Of a DNA stretch of 64,000 bases, positions 27,666-36,955 are shown piece after piece (the first letter of the stretch is position 1; each line of letters begins with the position of its first letter). The DNA is taken from positions 200,265-264,264 of the forward strand of contig NZ_BMXJ01000006.1 of NCBI RefSeq assembly GCF_014651695.1, given 5' to 3'. The notes under the pieces were generated by a model, which had not been told where the DNA came from, did no database searches, and worked only from the letters and a program-made list of their open reading frames with translations. The position numbers and the translations under genes are program-made. The stretch is from Nocardiopsis terrae. Lineage in GTDB: Bacteria > Actinomycetota > Actinomycetes > Streptosporangiales > Streptosporangiaceae.

Positions 27666-27971
27666 TCAGCTCCGCGAACGGTCCTGCGAGGCGACGGCCA
27701 CGGCGGCTGTCGCCGCGGTCACTCCGAGGACGGCGGGCCAGGGACCGACCTTCCCGGCCAGCGGGTGCGACAGGCCGAAGGCGGCCACGTACACGCCGGT
27801 CAGCGCGGCCGCCGCGCCCAGCCCGGAGCGGCGGCGCGCGGTCTCGAAGGCCGCGGCGCCGAACCCGGCCAGGACCGCGCCGCCCAGGGGCCGGTTCCCG
27901 GTGGCGCGGGCCACCGAGTAGCCGCCGATCAGACCGGCCGTGGTCAGGACGGCACCGGGTACTGCGGGCAT
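27666..27971 (-). CDS. Small hydrophobic membrane protein
   Basis: The product has 101 residues, with three hydrophobic, Gly/Ala-rich segments (about residues 5-22, 29-43 and 50-92) and a charged C-terminus DRSRS. It looks like an integral membrane protein of the kind often found in actinomycetes; I do not recognise a family. It is divergent from the SPFH pair across 291 bases. Confidence 0.6.
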   Translation of the reverse strand: MPAVPGAVLTTAGLIGGYSVARATGNRPLGGAVLAGFGAAAFETARRRSGLGAAAALTGVYVAAFGLSHPLAGKVGPWPAVLGVTAATAAVAVASQDRSRS

Positions 27972-28262
27972 CGGGAACTCCCCGTTCGGTGTGGTTCGGT
28001 GGGTCCGACGTTAGCCCCGCCCCGGGCGGGGCGCCATCCGGCACGCGTGTTCCGAGCCGGGAACCGGCCGGGGCCGCGGTCACCGCGCGGCCGACTCCGC
28101 GTCACGCTCGGGAAACGGCCCCTGGGTTTCGGTCGGGGTCCGTGACAGGCTAGACGCAGACCACTACTGCTTTTTCGTGCGTCGTTCCTGTTCCGGGCCG
28201 GAACCGGCACACAGTACGCGACGTCGAAGCCCATAGTTCCGATCTTCCGTCGCAAGGAGTGC

Positions 28263-30029
28263 ATGCCTATGTCGTTCGCGCAGACCGTGCGCGGCGCGGC
28301 CGGTGCGGTAGCCCAGGGGGGCGATCCGCGCCAGGCCGTGTCCGACGCAGTCCAACAGGCCGCGGGCCAGGCCACCGACCAGGGGTCCGGCCAGCGATCC
28401 GGTCAGAGTTCGGAGGGCGGTCTCGATCCGCGGGACTTCGTCGCGGCACGCGAACAGGGCGCCTCCGTCGACACCCGCATCGAGCAGAAGACCACCTCGC
28501 TCAGCAACGCGGGCGAGGCCCTCAACAGCAGCTACTACGAGCGCGGCAGCGGCGGCCCCGTCCACGTCATCTGCCCGATGGTCATCCCCCGGGGCCGCAC
28601 CTTCGTCACCATGCTCCCGGCGATCGCCCTGGTGGTCATCGGTGTCGTCGGGTTCTCGGTCGTGTCGGCCACGGCTCTGGCCACCGGTGCGAACCCGCTG
28701 CTGAACCCGTTCTTCGGCGTCCACTACTGGGTCATCACCGCAGGTGTCAGCGCCTTCATGTGGTGGCGCCAGGGCATGGTCATGGTTCCCGAGGGCTGCC
28801 AGGCCATCGTCACCCGGTTCGGCAAGATGGAGAACCTCTTCCAACCGGGCAGGGTCACCCTGTTCAACCCCTGGAAGCGCGTTTCCTACATCGTCAACAC
28901 CACGCGCGAGTACCCCTTCAACGCGCCGATCCGCTCCGCTCCCACCAAGAGCGGCGTCCAGGCCTCCGTCGACCTGTTCGTGCAGTTCAAGATCGAGAAC
29001 GCCACGGACTTCGTCTACACCCTGGGCGGTGTCCCGGGCTTCCAGGAGAAGCTCAACAACGCCATCAGCGAGACCACCCGAAGCCTCATCTACGAGCAGG
29101 AGGCCTCGGCGATCTACGACATGGTCGGCGAGAGCACCCAGGTCCTCCTCGACCAGCTCAACCGGCAGTTCGGCGGCATCGTCGTCCTCACCAGTGCCAA
29201 CATCACCCACGCCGAGCCCTCCAGCCAGGAGTACCGGATGGACCTGGCGGCGCCGGAGATGGTGCGGGTGGCCAAGGACGCCTACACCTTCGAGTACGAG
29301 CTCCAGCTGCGCAAGGAACAGAACGAGGGTGACCTGAACAAGGAACTCGCCACCCTCAACGAGACGCTCTCCGCGATCCAGGCCGACATCGCCCAGTACC
29401 AGGCGCAGATGGACACCGCCCTGGAGCGCGAGACCAACCGGGCACGCGCCACCGCCCGCCAGCGCTTCGTGGAGGCCGAGTCCGAGGCCAACGCCAACGC
29501 CGCGCTCCTCCAGGCCCAGGCCCTGGACATCCGCGCGGTCAGCGCCGCCGAGGCCCCGGAGATCCTCAACTACCGTTTCCGGGAGAACCTCCTGGACAAG
29601 TTGGAGGCGGTCGCCGACAGCCTTCCCCAGGTGCTGCGGATCGGTTCGGGCGACGGTGCCAGCGTCGACTACCTGCGCATCGCCCAGGAGATCATCGGCC
29701 AGACCGACGCCGCCCTGTTCTCCGACGAGGACATGTCCGCGATCCGTGAGCGCCTGGGTGAGATCAAAGCCCGTATCTCGGAGCGCGAGCAGGAGATCAA
29801 CGCCCTCATCGAGGACGAGGCCGAGGAGCGTCGCCGCCCCTCCGCGGAGGACCCGGGCGAGGACCTGGTGGAGGAGATCCGCCAGTCGGTGAGCGACGAC
29901 TCCATCGACGAGCGCATCTCCGACGCCGCTCCGGAGGACGAGCAGCCCCAGGCGTCCGCCCCGGACGACGCACCGCCGCCCCCGTGGTCGCAGGGCGGCT
30001 CCGAGGGCCAGAACCCGGGAGGTCAGTAG
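28263..30029 (+). CDS. SPFH/band-7 domain protein 1
   Basis: The product has 588 residues. Two hydrophobic segments (about residues 118-165) are followed by an SPFH domain (PEGCQAIVTRFGKMENLFQP onward), a long coiled coil rich in Glu, Gln and Ala (about 340-430), a second coil near 480-520, and an acidic, Pro-rich tail. SPFH proteins form ring or cage oligomers on membranes. AAGGAG lies 4 bases before ATG 28263 and 10 before ATG 28269, so the start may be two codons later. The second SPFH gene follows with no gap. Confidence 0.85.
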   Translation: MPMSFAQTVRGAAGAVAQGGDPRQAVSDAVQQAAGQATDQGSGQRSGQSSEGGLDPRDFVAAREQGASVDTRIEQKTTSLSNAGEALNSSYYERGSGGPVHVICPMVIPRGRTFVTMLPAIALVVIGVVGFSVVSATALATGANPLLNPFFGVHYWVITAGVSAFMWWRQGMVMVPEGCQAIVTRFGKMENLFQPGRVTLFNPWKRVSYIVNTTREYPFNAPIRSAPTKSGVQASVDLFVQFKIENATDFVYTLGGVPGFQEKLNNAISETTRSLIYEQEASAIYDMVGESTQVLLDQLNRQFGGIVVLTSANITHAEPSSQEYRMDLAAPEMVRVAKDAYTFEYELQLRKEQNEGDLNKELATLNETLSAIQADIAQYQAQMDTALERETNRARATARQRFVEAESEANANAALLQAQALDIRAVSAAEAPEILNYRFRENLLDKLEAVADSLPQVLRIGSGDGASVDYLRIAQEIIGQTDAALFSDEDMSAIRERLGEIKARISEREQEINALIEDEAEERRRPSAEDPGEDLVEEIRQSVSDDSIDERISDAAPEDEQPQASAPDDAPPPPWSQGGSEGQNPGGQ

Positions 30030-31496
30030 ATGAGTGAGTCCTTCAACCCCGGCGGCGGCTCCAACATCAAGGAGTCCCTCGCCTCGTGGAGCGACCTCGC
30101 CGGTCTGCTGCGCGGCGGCGACCAGGGCGCGATCGTGCCGGTCGTCATCCCGCGCGACAACCGCGGCCTGCGCTGGACCGTCCTGGTCTGGTTCGGCCTG
30201 TTCGCGATCACCTCCGCGCTGATGATGTCGCTCAACGTCGCGTTCGGCGGCAGTCTGGCCGGCGTGGCCTACGGGGTCCTGGCGGTGCCGACCCTGATGG
30301 TCGGTGTGCTCAGCGTGCTGGCCGCCGGCCTGTGGTGGTGGCGCGGTTCGATCGTGGAGATCGAGGAGGGCACCACCGGCATCCTCACCAAGTACGGGGC
30401 CTTCGCCAAGAGCATCGGTCCGGGCCGCCACTACCTGTGGCACCCGTGGTCGCGTGTGGACTTCGTGGTGGACACCCGCACGGAGATCCCCTACACCGCG
30501 CCGGTCCTGGCCTGCCCGACACGTGAGAACGTGCCGCTGAAGTCGATCGAGTTCTTCCTGAAGTTCCGGATCGAGGAGCCGTACCGGTTCGTCACCGTCA
30601 TCGGTGCGAGCAACTTCGACCTGGTGCTCTCCAGCGCGGTGCAGGACGCCATCCGCCAGCGCAGCCGCATGGTCAACACCGAGTCCGCCTACGACCTGCG
30701 CGGCTCGAACGTGGAGGACATGCGCAGCCTGCTCAACGCCCAGCTGCACAAGTACGGCGTGACCATCACCGGCTGCAACATCCCGGACGTGCAGCTGCCC
30801 AGCCAGTACCAGCAGCACCTGGCCACCCGGGAGCGGGTCGCCAAGGAGCTGGTCGCCTACGAGCAGGAGTGGGAGCTCACGCGCAAGCGCCGCATCGACA
30901 CCCTGCTGATGGACATCGAGCGCTCCAAGAAGACCCGCGACGCCAAGATCGTCGAGGTCAACGCCTCCCTGAACAAGGCGCGCAAGGACGTCGCGCAGAT
31001 GCTGGAGGAACAGGAGACCGAGGCCCAGCGGGTGCGGTACGAGATCGAGACGCGCGGTCGGGCCGACCTGGTCGCGGCCGAGAACGAGGCCAAGGCCCAG
31101 CGGCGCCTGGCCACCGCCTACCGCGACAACCGGGCGGTGCTGGAGTACGAGCTGGCCCGTCGCCGCCTGGACGTGGGCGCGGTGCTGGCCGAGCACGCGC
31201 CGCGTCCGGTCGTGGTGCAGACCGAGGGCGGCTCCGGGGACGGTTCGGCGCTGTCCACTCTGTTGACCGCGCAGCTGCTGCCGCAGGTCATGAACGGCGG
31301 GGGCAGCTCCTCCGGCCGTTCGCTGGGAGCTTCGGCGGCCCAGGAGGCCTTCGAGAACGCTCAGGGGTCGGTGGCCGCGGCCGCCGCCCGTCAGCAGCAG
31401 ATGGCCGAGGAGTACCAGGGCCAGCAGGACACCGCGATGCGCCAGCAGTTCGAGCGCGGTGAGGGCTACGGCGGCGGGCAGGGCAGGCGCCGCTGA
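30030..31496 (+). CDS. SPFH/band-7 domain protein 2
   Basis: The product has 488 residues and starts directly after the stop of the first SPFH gene. Two hydrophobic segments (about residues 48-108) precede the SPFH domain (EIEEGTTGILTKYGAF onward), then a coiled coil with many Lys/Glu/Arg (about 290-390) and a Gln/Gly-rich tail. The two proteins share order of parts but differ in length, so a hetero-oligomeric membrane assembly is likely. No NfeD protease partner is nearby. Confidence 0.85.
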   Translation: MSESFNPGGGSNIKESLASWSDLAGLLRGGDQGAIVPVVIPRDNRGLRWTVLVWFGLFAITSALMMSLNVAFGGSLAGVAYGVLAVPTLMVGVLSVLAAGLWWWRGSIVEIEEGTTGILTKYGAFAKSIGPGRHYLWHPWSRVDFVVDTRTEIPYTAPVLACPTRENVPLKSIEFFLKFRIEEPYRFVTVIGASNFDLVLSSAVQDAIRQRSRMVNTESAYDLRGSNVEDMRSLLNAQLHKYGVTITGCNIPDVQLPSQYQQHLATRERVAKELVAYEQEWELTRKRRIDTLLMDIERSKKTRDAKIVEVNASLNKARKDVAQMLEEQETEAQRVRYEIETRGRADLVAAENEAKAQRRLATAYRDNRAVLEYELARRRLDVGAVLAEHAPRPVVVQTEGGSGDGSALSTLLTAQLLPQVMNGGGSSSGRSLGASAAQEAFENAQGSVAAAAARQQQMAEEYQGQQDTAMRQQFERGEGYGGGQGRRR

Positions 31497-31544
31497 CCGC
31501 TGCCGGTGCTGACCGCGGCCGGTCGCCGCAGGGCCGCGGATGAG

Positions 31545-31585
31545 AGGGCCCCTGCAGTCCGCCTGGTGCGGACCGCGGGGGCCCT
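31545..31585. terminator. Nested hairpin after the SPFH pair
   Basis: AGGGCCCC (31545-31552) pairs with GGGGCCCT (31578-31585), enclosing GTCCGC/GCGGAC. It lies between the SPFH pair and a convergent small gene. Confidence 0.65.
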
Positions 31586-31659
31586 GCGCGCGTGGGGGGC
31601 GGTCGAGGCCGCGGGTGGTGGTCGCCCGGTCGCCCGGGCCCGGTGGTCGACCTCTGGGG

Positions 31660-31848
31660 TCAGCCGGTGGGGGACAGGGCCGCGTAACCGGCGATGTCGA
31701 TCCCGTGCCGGGCCGCGATCTCCACCAGGTCCTCGACCTCCCCGGCCTGGGCGGTGGCGAGGTCGTCGTCACCGACGGCGTGGGCGCGGCGCAGCGCGGT
31801 GATCGAATCGTGAAGGCGCAGGTGGAGGGTGAGCACGAACTCGCGCAT
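31660..31848 (-). CDS. Small conserved helical protein
   Basis: From ATG 31848 (AGGAG close upstream) the product has 62 residues. It starts MREFVLTLHLRLHDSITALR and is predicted as two amphipathic helices; the sequence EVEDLVEIAARHGID resembles small actinomycete proteins of unknown role. The frame is open to 31974, but that part lacks an RBS. No function is suggested. Confidence 0.6.
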   Translation of the reverse strand: MREFVLTLHLRLHDSITALRRAHAVGDDDLATAQAGEVEDLVEIAARHGIDIAGYAALSPTG

Positions 31849-32013
31849 GGGGCTTCTCCTCGGGTGGGCGACGCTGCCTTGGGGGAGAACCTCGAGGGGT
31901 GTCTCCCGGGGGATCGCCACCATCTCTACACGTCGAGGGTGAGAGTCACGTTGGAGCGGGACAGCCCCCGGCAAAGAGCCGGGTAAGAGTCCGTGGCCGG
32001 GGCGGAGGGGCGG

Positions 32014-32670
32014 TCAGTGGTCCACCCAGACGTACCAGTCGCCGGACACGTGCTCGTAGATCCGGGAGTCCTGACCGGGGACGAAGACGCCCACGGGGAT
32101 CTCCTCGGAGCTGTACGCCAGCCCGGCGGGCTGGAACAGCCCGGCGTCCGCCACCTCGTAGTGGGTGACCCCGTCGGTCTCCGAGACGCTGCGCAGCGAG
32201 TACAGGCCGGTCCACTCCCCGTTGCGCGGGATGGTCGTGGGGTCGGCCACCTCCTCGCGCAGTTCGAGGAGTTGTTCGGCGGAGGCCTGCACCCGAAGCT
32301 GGAGGGGCACGTCGGCGACGGCCAGCCCCAGGGCGGCGAAGGCGATGAGCGGGGCGCTGATCCAGCGCAGCCAGTAGTGGCGGATCATCGGACGGGCGAC
32401 GGCGAGCGCGATGCCCAGGCGCAGCGCGCCCATGCCCGCCAGGAGCAGTCCGGCGCCCAGGCCGACGAAGAACGTGGGCAGGTGCCCGGCGGGCACGCTG
32501 TCCTCGAAGAGCAGGACGAGACCGATCACCGAGCAGGCGGGGATGTAGAGCCGACCGGGCGGGCGCGAGGCCCAGCTGATCAGCCGTTGGCCCAGCGTCG
32601 GCTTCTCGGCGATCTCGATCAGCTTGGCCACGGACCCGTCGGGGGTCGGGCCGGAAGCTGAGGCGGACAT
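32014..32670 (-). CDS. Membrane protein, function unknown
   Basis: The product has 218 residues. After a hydrophilic N-terminal 38 residues there are three to four hydrophobic segments (about 40-60, 65-90, 104-122), then a soluble C-terminal domain with GLYSLRSVSETDGVTHYEV. The last part is probably extracytoplasmic. No family is recognised. Confidence 0.6.
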   Translation of the reverse strand: MSASASGPTPDGSVAKLIEIAEKPTLGQRLISWASRPPGRLYIPACSVIGLVLLFEDSVPAGHLPTFFVGLGAGLLLAGMGALRLGIALAVARPMIRHYWLRWISAPLIAFAALGLAVADVPLQLRVQASAEQLLELREEVADPTTIPRNGEWTGLYSLRSVSETDGVTHYEVADAGLFQPAGLAYSSEEIPVGVFVPGQDSRIYEHVSGDWYVWVDH

Positions 32671-32743
32671 GGCGTTCCCCCCACCGAATCCTGGTCGTGG
32701 CGACGCGGGTCCCGGGGCAGCCGAGGGGCTCGAACGGGCCGCG

Positions 32744-33370
32744 TCACAGTCGATACGGCCGTCGTGGTGCGGCCTGCCCCACAGGATAGAGCAGTGGCGG
32801 GGCGTGTTCGGGGCGCCGGGGCGAAATACCGGGGGCTTTCTCCTGTTCCGCGGATGTTGTCCGGTGGCGGACGGGACGGGGCGTCCGGGGCCGGGGCGAG
32901 ACGATCAGGTAGTCCCACGACCACCGTCCGCCGCCCACCGCCATGAGTACGCAGACCGCTGTGACCAGCGCGGTCGCCCCCCAGGAGTCGAACGGGGTCA
33001 GGTGCGGGGCTCCGGCGGTGAGGCTGCCGGCCACGGCGGCCAGTGCCAGCAGCGGCCCGGTCAGCCATGTGAGCAGACCCACTGCGAAGGAGACCGAGAG
33101 CGCGACGAGCAGGGCCGGTACGAGGGGTGCCGCGAGTGCGGCGACCGGCATGCCCGCCTCGGTCAGATGCCCGGCCACCAGGTCCTCCCTGCCGCGCAGG
33201 GCCAGGCCGTACTCCGCGAACACCCAGCCCACACCCACGCGGGTGGCGGCGGAGACGACGTCGTAGAGGCGACCGCGCGGTACGCGCGGTCTCGCTCCCG
33301 GTTCGGGCCGGTGGCGCGGCGGGCGCCGTGTTGGGGTGCGCGGCCGTGTCCTCGGCGTGGTGCGCTGCAT
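32744..33370 (-). CDS. DoxX-like membrane protein
   Basis: I chose ATG 33370, which has GGAGG at 7 bases; an ATG two codons earlier is too close to that site. The product has 208 residues with a basic, Arg/Pro-rich N-terminus, then four hydrophobic segments. ATRVGVGWVFAEYGLALRG resembles the first helix of DoxX/terminal quinol-oxidase subunit-like proteins. The C-terminus is basic and Pro-rich. The role is unknown; DoxX-type proteins have been linked to redox stress. Confidence 0.6.
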   Translation of the reverse strand: MQRTTPRTRPRTPTRRPPRHRPEPGARPRVPRGRLYDVVSAATRVGVGWVFAEYGLALRGREDLVAGHLTEAGMPVAALAAPLVPALLVALSVSFAVGLLTWLTGPLLALAAVAGSLTAGAPHLTPFDSWGATALVTAVCVLMAVGGGRWSWDYLIVSPRPRTPRPVRHRTTSAEQEKAPGISPRRPEHAPPLLYPVGQAAPRRPYRL

Positions 33371-33555
33371 GTCCATTCCTCCCGGGCGGCCAGGCACGGC
33401 GGTTCCGACAAGCGGAAACTACCGAAAGTCATGGGTCATGACTGCTTGTCACTGTCGGTGAGTCGCGCAAAACCCGCCGGATCGGCTCCGGAGTCCTCGG
33501 GGCCGACCCCTCGGAGCGGGCCCGGGAGGTCACCGGACAGTCCTAGGGTTGGGAT

Positions 33556-34287
33556 GTGCCGACGACGACTTCACAGACGATCCCATCGAAGAACGGCCCC
33601 GACCGCGTGAGCGGGCCGCAGCCCGCACCGACCTTCGAGGTCGAGGACGAACTCCGGGCGGCGGGCGCACGCGTGGTCGCCGGGGTGGACGAGGTGGGCC
33701 GGGGGGCCTGGGCCGGGCCGCTCCTGGTCTGCGCCGCGATCCCCGGCCGCGGCGCACCGCCCGCCGGGCTCACCGACTCCAAGCGCCTGACCCCCAAACG
33801 GCGCCGCGAGCTCGCCGTGCTGGTCGAACCCTGGGTCGCCGACCACGCCTTCGGCTGGTCCGAGGCGGCCGAGATCGACGAAGTCGGTATGACCGAGGCC
33901 CTGCACCGGGCCGCCCGTCGGGCCCTGGACGCGCTGGAGCCCCGTCCGGAGGCGGTCATCCTCGACGGCCGACACGACTTCATCGGCCGCCCCTGGAACG
34001 TGCGCACCCAGGTCAAGGGTGACCTGACCTGTGTGAGTGTGGCCGCGGCGGCGATCCTGGCCAAGGTGCGCCGCGACGCCCTCATGGCCGAGCTCGCCGA
34101 GGCGCACCCCGGCTACGGGTTCGAGAGGGCCGCGGGCTACCCCTCGCCGACGCACCGCGCCACCCTGGCCGAGGCCGGGCCCACCCCACAGCACCGGATG
34201 AGCTGGGCCTACCTCGACGACCTGCCCCGATGGAGGCATCTGCGCAGGGTCCGCCCCGCACCCGGAGGCCAGATCCCGCTGCTGTGA
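33556..34287 (+). CDS. rnhB: Ribonuclease HII
   Basis: This 243-residue enzyme cuts RNA in DNA-RNA hybrids and removes misincorporated ribonucleotides. The signature [13 protein letters not shown] gives the first catalytic Asp-Glu pair (Asp45-Glu46). The second acidic pair sits in ILDGRHDF and [11 protein letters not shown] 33556 is used; only a poor AGGG precedes it. The rnhB N-terminus is longer than in Escherichia coli by about 20 low-complexity residues. Confidence 0.93.
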   Translation: MPTTTSQTIPSKNGPDRVSGPQPAPTFEVEDELRAAGARVVAGVDEVGRGAWAGPLLVCAAIPGRGAPPAGLTDSKRLTPKRRRELAVLVEPWVADHAFGWSEAAEIDEVGMTEALHRAARRALDALEPRPEAVILDGRHDFIGRPWNVRTQVKGDLTCVSVAAAAILAKVRRDALMAELAEAHPGYGFERAAGYPSPTHRATLAEAGPTPQHRMSWAYLDDLPRWRHLRRVRPAPGGQIPLL

Positions 34288-34454
34288 ACCGGGGCGGCCC
34301 GCGACACGCCGCCCCGCACTGGACATCCGGCCCCGCTTGGGGCAAGGCTGTTCCTTGTCCACGGCCGCGTCCCGGGTTCCGGTCCCCTCCGGCCCCGTCC
34401 GACCTCCTCCGGCCCCGGGCCGACCACGTGACCCCCACGCAGGAAGGTGCATGG

Positions 34455-36920
34455 ATGACGCGCGAGATGCGTTCCACCGCCGCCGCGCAGCCGGAACGCG
34501 CCTCGGGGGTGGACCGCCTGCGCGCCGTCTACCGCGGGGTCCCCCTCGGCAGGCGTCTGGTGGCCGCCCTGGTCGTGCTCACGGTGGTCGCCGTCGTCGC
34601 CTTCGTGCTGAGCCTTCCCGTGCTCACCGTGCTGGTCGGCACCCTCCTGCTGCTGGCGGCCTTCTCGGCGCTGATGCGCTCGCTCGACGCCCTCCTCACC
34701 GTGCTGGTGTCGGTCGTGTGGCTGCTCATCGCCGTCCCCCTCTTCCAGATCCCCCTGCTCGGGGAGCCGGTCGTCCTGCTGGTCCTGCCCCTGCCCCCGC
34801 TCGTGGTGCTGGCGGCGAGCCGGGCCCGGGAGTTCCCCGCCTGGCACACCGCCCTGCTCTCGCTGACGGCGGGACTCATCGCCGGGTTCTCCGTCGCCCT
34901 GCTCGGGATGGTCGTCGAGCCCGTCCCGGCCGGGGCCGGGATCGCAGCCCTCTACGTCGCCGCCGGCGCCTGCCTGCTGTGGCGTCTGGCCGCCTCCGGC
35001 CAGGTGGCCAGGGAGAGCCGGGACAACGACGAGAAGAGGCGGAACAGCGCCTCCGGACCCCGTCCCGGGCAGGAGGGCGGCCCCGGTCAGGAGGGCGGGC
35101 CCCGCCCCCAGCGCGGCCGTGCCTCCCAGGCGCCCCGCCGGGGTGAGTCGGCCGGGGACGGAACCGGTGACGAGGAGGAGCCCGTCCCCGTCGACCAGGC
35201 CCTGGCCGAGCTGGAGAACATGATCGGACTCGACCCGGTCAAGCAGCAGGTCCGCGGGATCGCCGCCTCCATCGAAGCCGCCCGGCTGCGCGCCGACGCC
35301 GGTCTCTCCGTCGAACGCCCCCTGCGCCACCTGGTCTTCTCCGGGCCGCCCGGCACCGGCAAGACCAGTGTCGCCCGCACACTCGCCACGATCTTCCACT
35401 CCTTCGGCCTCCTGCCCACGTCCCGGGTGGTGGAGGCCCAGCGCGCCGACCTCGTGGGCGAGTACCTGGGCGCCACCGCCATCAAGACCAACGAGCTCAT
35501 CGACGGAGCCCTGGGCGGGGTGCTGTTCGTCGACGAGGCGTACTCGCTGGTCAACGAGGGCGACGGCCAGGCGGACCGGTTCGGTAACGAGGCGGTCCAG
35601 ACCCTGCTCAAACGGGCCGAGGACGACCGCGGCCAGCTGGTGATCGTGCTGGCCGGATACGAGAAGGAAATGGACGCCTTCCTGGCCTCCAACCCCGGTC
35701 TGGCCTCCCGTTTCGCCACCCGTATCAGCTTCCCCAGCTACTCCTCCGCCGAGCTGTTCCGGATCGCCGAGGCGCTCGTCGCCCAGCGCGGGGACTTCCT
35801 CGACCCGGACGCGGCGCGCACCCTCCGGCGCAGGTTCGACCAGACCGTCCAGCGCGAGGCCGTGGACGAACTCGGCAACGGCCGTTTCGCCCGCTCCGTC
35901 GTCGAGAAGGCCTCCCAGGCCCGCGACGTCCGTGTGGTCACCTCCGGGGCGGGCGGGGACGAACCGGCGCTCCGGCCCAGTGCGGACGACCTCGTCACGG
36001 TATGCGCCGCCGACGTCGAAACCGCCTACACCGAACTCACCTCCCGCCTGCCCGGTTTCGGGGAGTCACCGGGCCTGGAGGAGGCGATGGCCGAACTCGA
36101 CGGCATGATCGGTCTGGAACCCGTCAAGGAACAGGTGCGCTCCCTGGTCGCCCAACTGCGGGTGGCCCGGCTGCGCGAGGAGCAGGGACTGCCGCACCAG
36201 CCGCCGATGCGCCACTTCGTCTTCACGGGCCCGCCCGGTACCGGCAAGACCACGGTCGCCCGCGTGCTCGGGCGCGTCTTCTCCGCCCTGGGCATGCTGG
36301 GCCGCGCCGAGGTGGTGGAGGCCCAGCGCGCCGACCTGGTAGGCGAGCACCTCGGCGCGACCGCCGTCAAGACCAACCGGCTGATCGACCGCGCCCTGGG
36401 CGGGGTGCTGTTCGTCGACGAGGCCTACTCCCTGGTCAACCCGGGGTACAGCGGCGGCGACGCGTTCGGTGCCGAAGCCATCCAGACCCTGCTCAAACGG
36501 GCCGAGGACGACCGGGACAGGCTGGTGGTGGTCCTGGCGGGCTACACCGACGAGATGGACCGCTTCCTGGCCTCGAACGCCGGGCTGTCCTCCCGCTTCA
36601 ACGTGCGGGTGCGGTTCCCCTCCTACAGCCCGGGCGAACTGTCCGAGATCGCGGACACGGTGGCGGCCCGCACCGGGGACGCCTTCGACGACACCGCGCG
36701 CCAGGACCTGCACAGCATCTTCACCCACGTGTGCGGGACCGGGTGGATCGACGAACTGGGCAACGGCCGCTTCGCCCGCTCCCTCTACGAGGGGGCCTGC
36801 TCCCATCGCGACCTGAGGGTCTCCCAGGAGGTGGGGGAGGCGGCCACCGCCACCGATCTGACCGTCATCACCAGCGAGGACGTGCGAAAGGCGTACGCCG
36901 AAGCCACCCAGCAGAGCTAG
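34455..36920 (+). CDS. Membrane-anchored double AAA ATPase (CbxX/EccA type)
   Basis: From ATG 34455 (AGGAAGG 7 bases upstream) the protein has 821 residues. The first 180 residues hold five to six hydrophobic segments; a Gly/Pro/Arg linker follows; then come two AAA domains of the CbxX/CfxQ type, each with Walker A GPPGTGKT (297-304 and 592-599) and Walker B GGVLFVDEAYSLV. EccA of type VII secretion and CbbX share this AAA type but lack the membrane part. No esx or Rubisco gene is near, so the substrate is unknown. Confidence 0.85.
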   Translation: MTREMRSTAAAQPERASGVDRLRAVYRGVPLGRRLVAALVVLTVVAVVAFVLSLPVLTVLVGTLLLLAAFSALMRSLDALLTVLVSVVWLLIAVPLFQIPLLGEPVVLLVLPLPPLVVLAASRAREFPAWHTALLSLTAGLIAGFSVALLGMVVEPVPAGAGIAALYVAAGACLLWRLAASGQVARESRDNDEKRRNSASGPRPGQEGGPGQEGGPRPQRGRASQAPRRGESAGDGTGDEEEPVPVDQALAELENMIGLDPVKQQVRGIAASIEAARLRADAGLSVERPLRHLVFSGPPGTGKTSVARTLATIFHSFGLLPTSRVVEAQRADLVGEYLGATAIKTNELIDGALGGVLFVDEAYSLVNEGDGQADRFGNEAVQTLLKRAEDDRGQLVIVLAGYEKEMDAFLASNPGLASRFATRISFPSYSSAELFRIAEALVAQRGDFLDPDAARTLRRRFDQTVQREAVDELGNGRFARSVVEKASQARDVRVVTSGAGGDEPALRPSADDLVTVCAADVETAYTELTSRLPGFGESPGLEEAMAELDGMIGLEPVKEQVRSLVAQLRVARLREEQGLPHQPPMRHFVFTGPPGTGKTTVARVLGRVFSALGMLGRAEVVEAQRADLVGEHLGATAVKTNRLIDRALGGVLFVDEAYSLVNPGYSGGDAFGAEAIQTLLKRAEDDRDRLVVVLAGYTDEMDRFLASNAGLSSRFNVRVRFPSYSPGELSEIADTVAARTGDAFDDTARQDLHSIFTHVCGTGWIDELGNGRFARSLYEGACSHRDLRVSQEVGEAATATDLTVITSEDVRKAYAEATQQS

Positions 36921-36942
36921 GATCCCCCGCCTCCCGTGCTGC

Positions 36943-36948
36943 TACTGT
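36943..36948 (+). promoter_or_regulatory. -10 of the nucleotidyltransferase gene, leaderless
   Basis: TACTGT ends 7 bases before the ATG at 36956, and no ribosome binding site lies between. The transcript should begin at or next to the start codon. Confidence 0.5.
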
Positions 36949-36955
36949 CCGGTAT

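Noticed and set aside
28164-31772. Minus-strand open frame of about 1200 codons across the SPFH genes
   Set aside because: It is the antisense shadow of two well-supported SPFH genes; high-GC codon bias keeps such frames open. The product is low-complexity with no domain.
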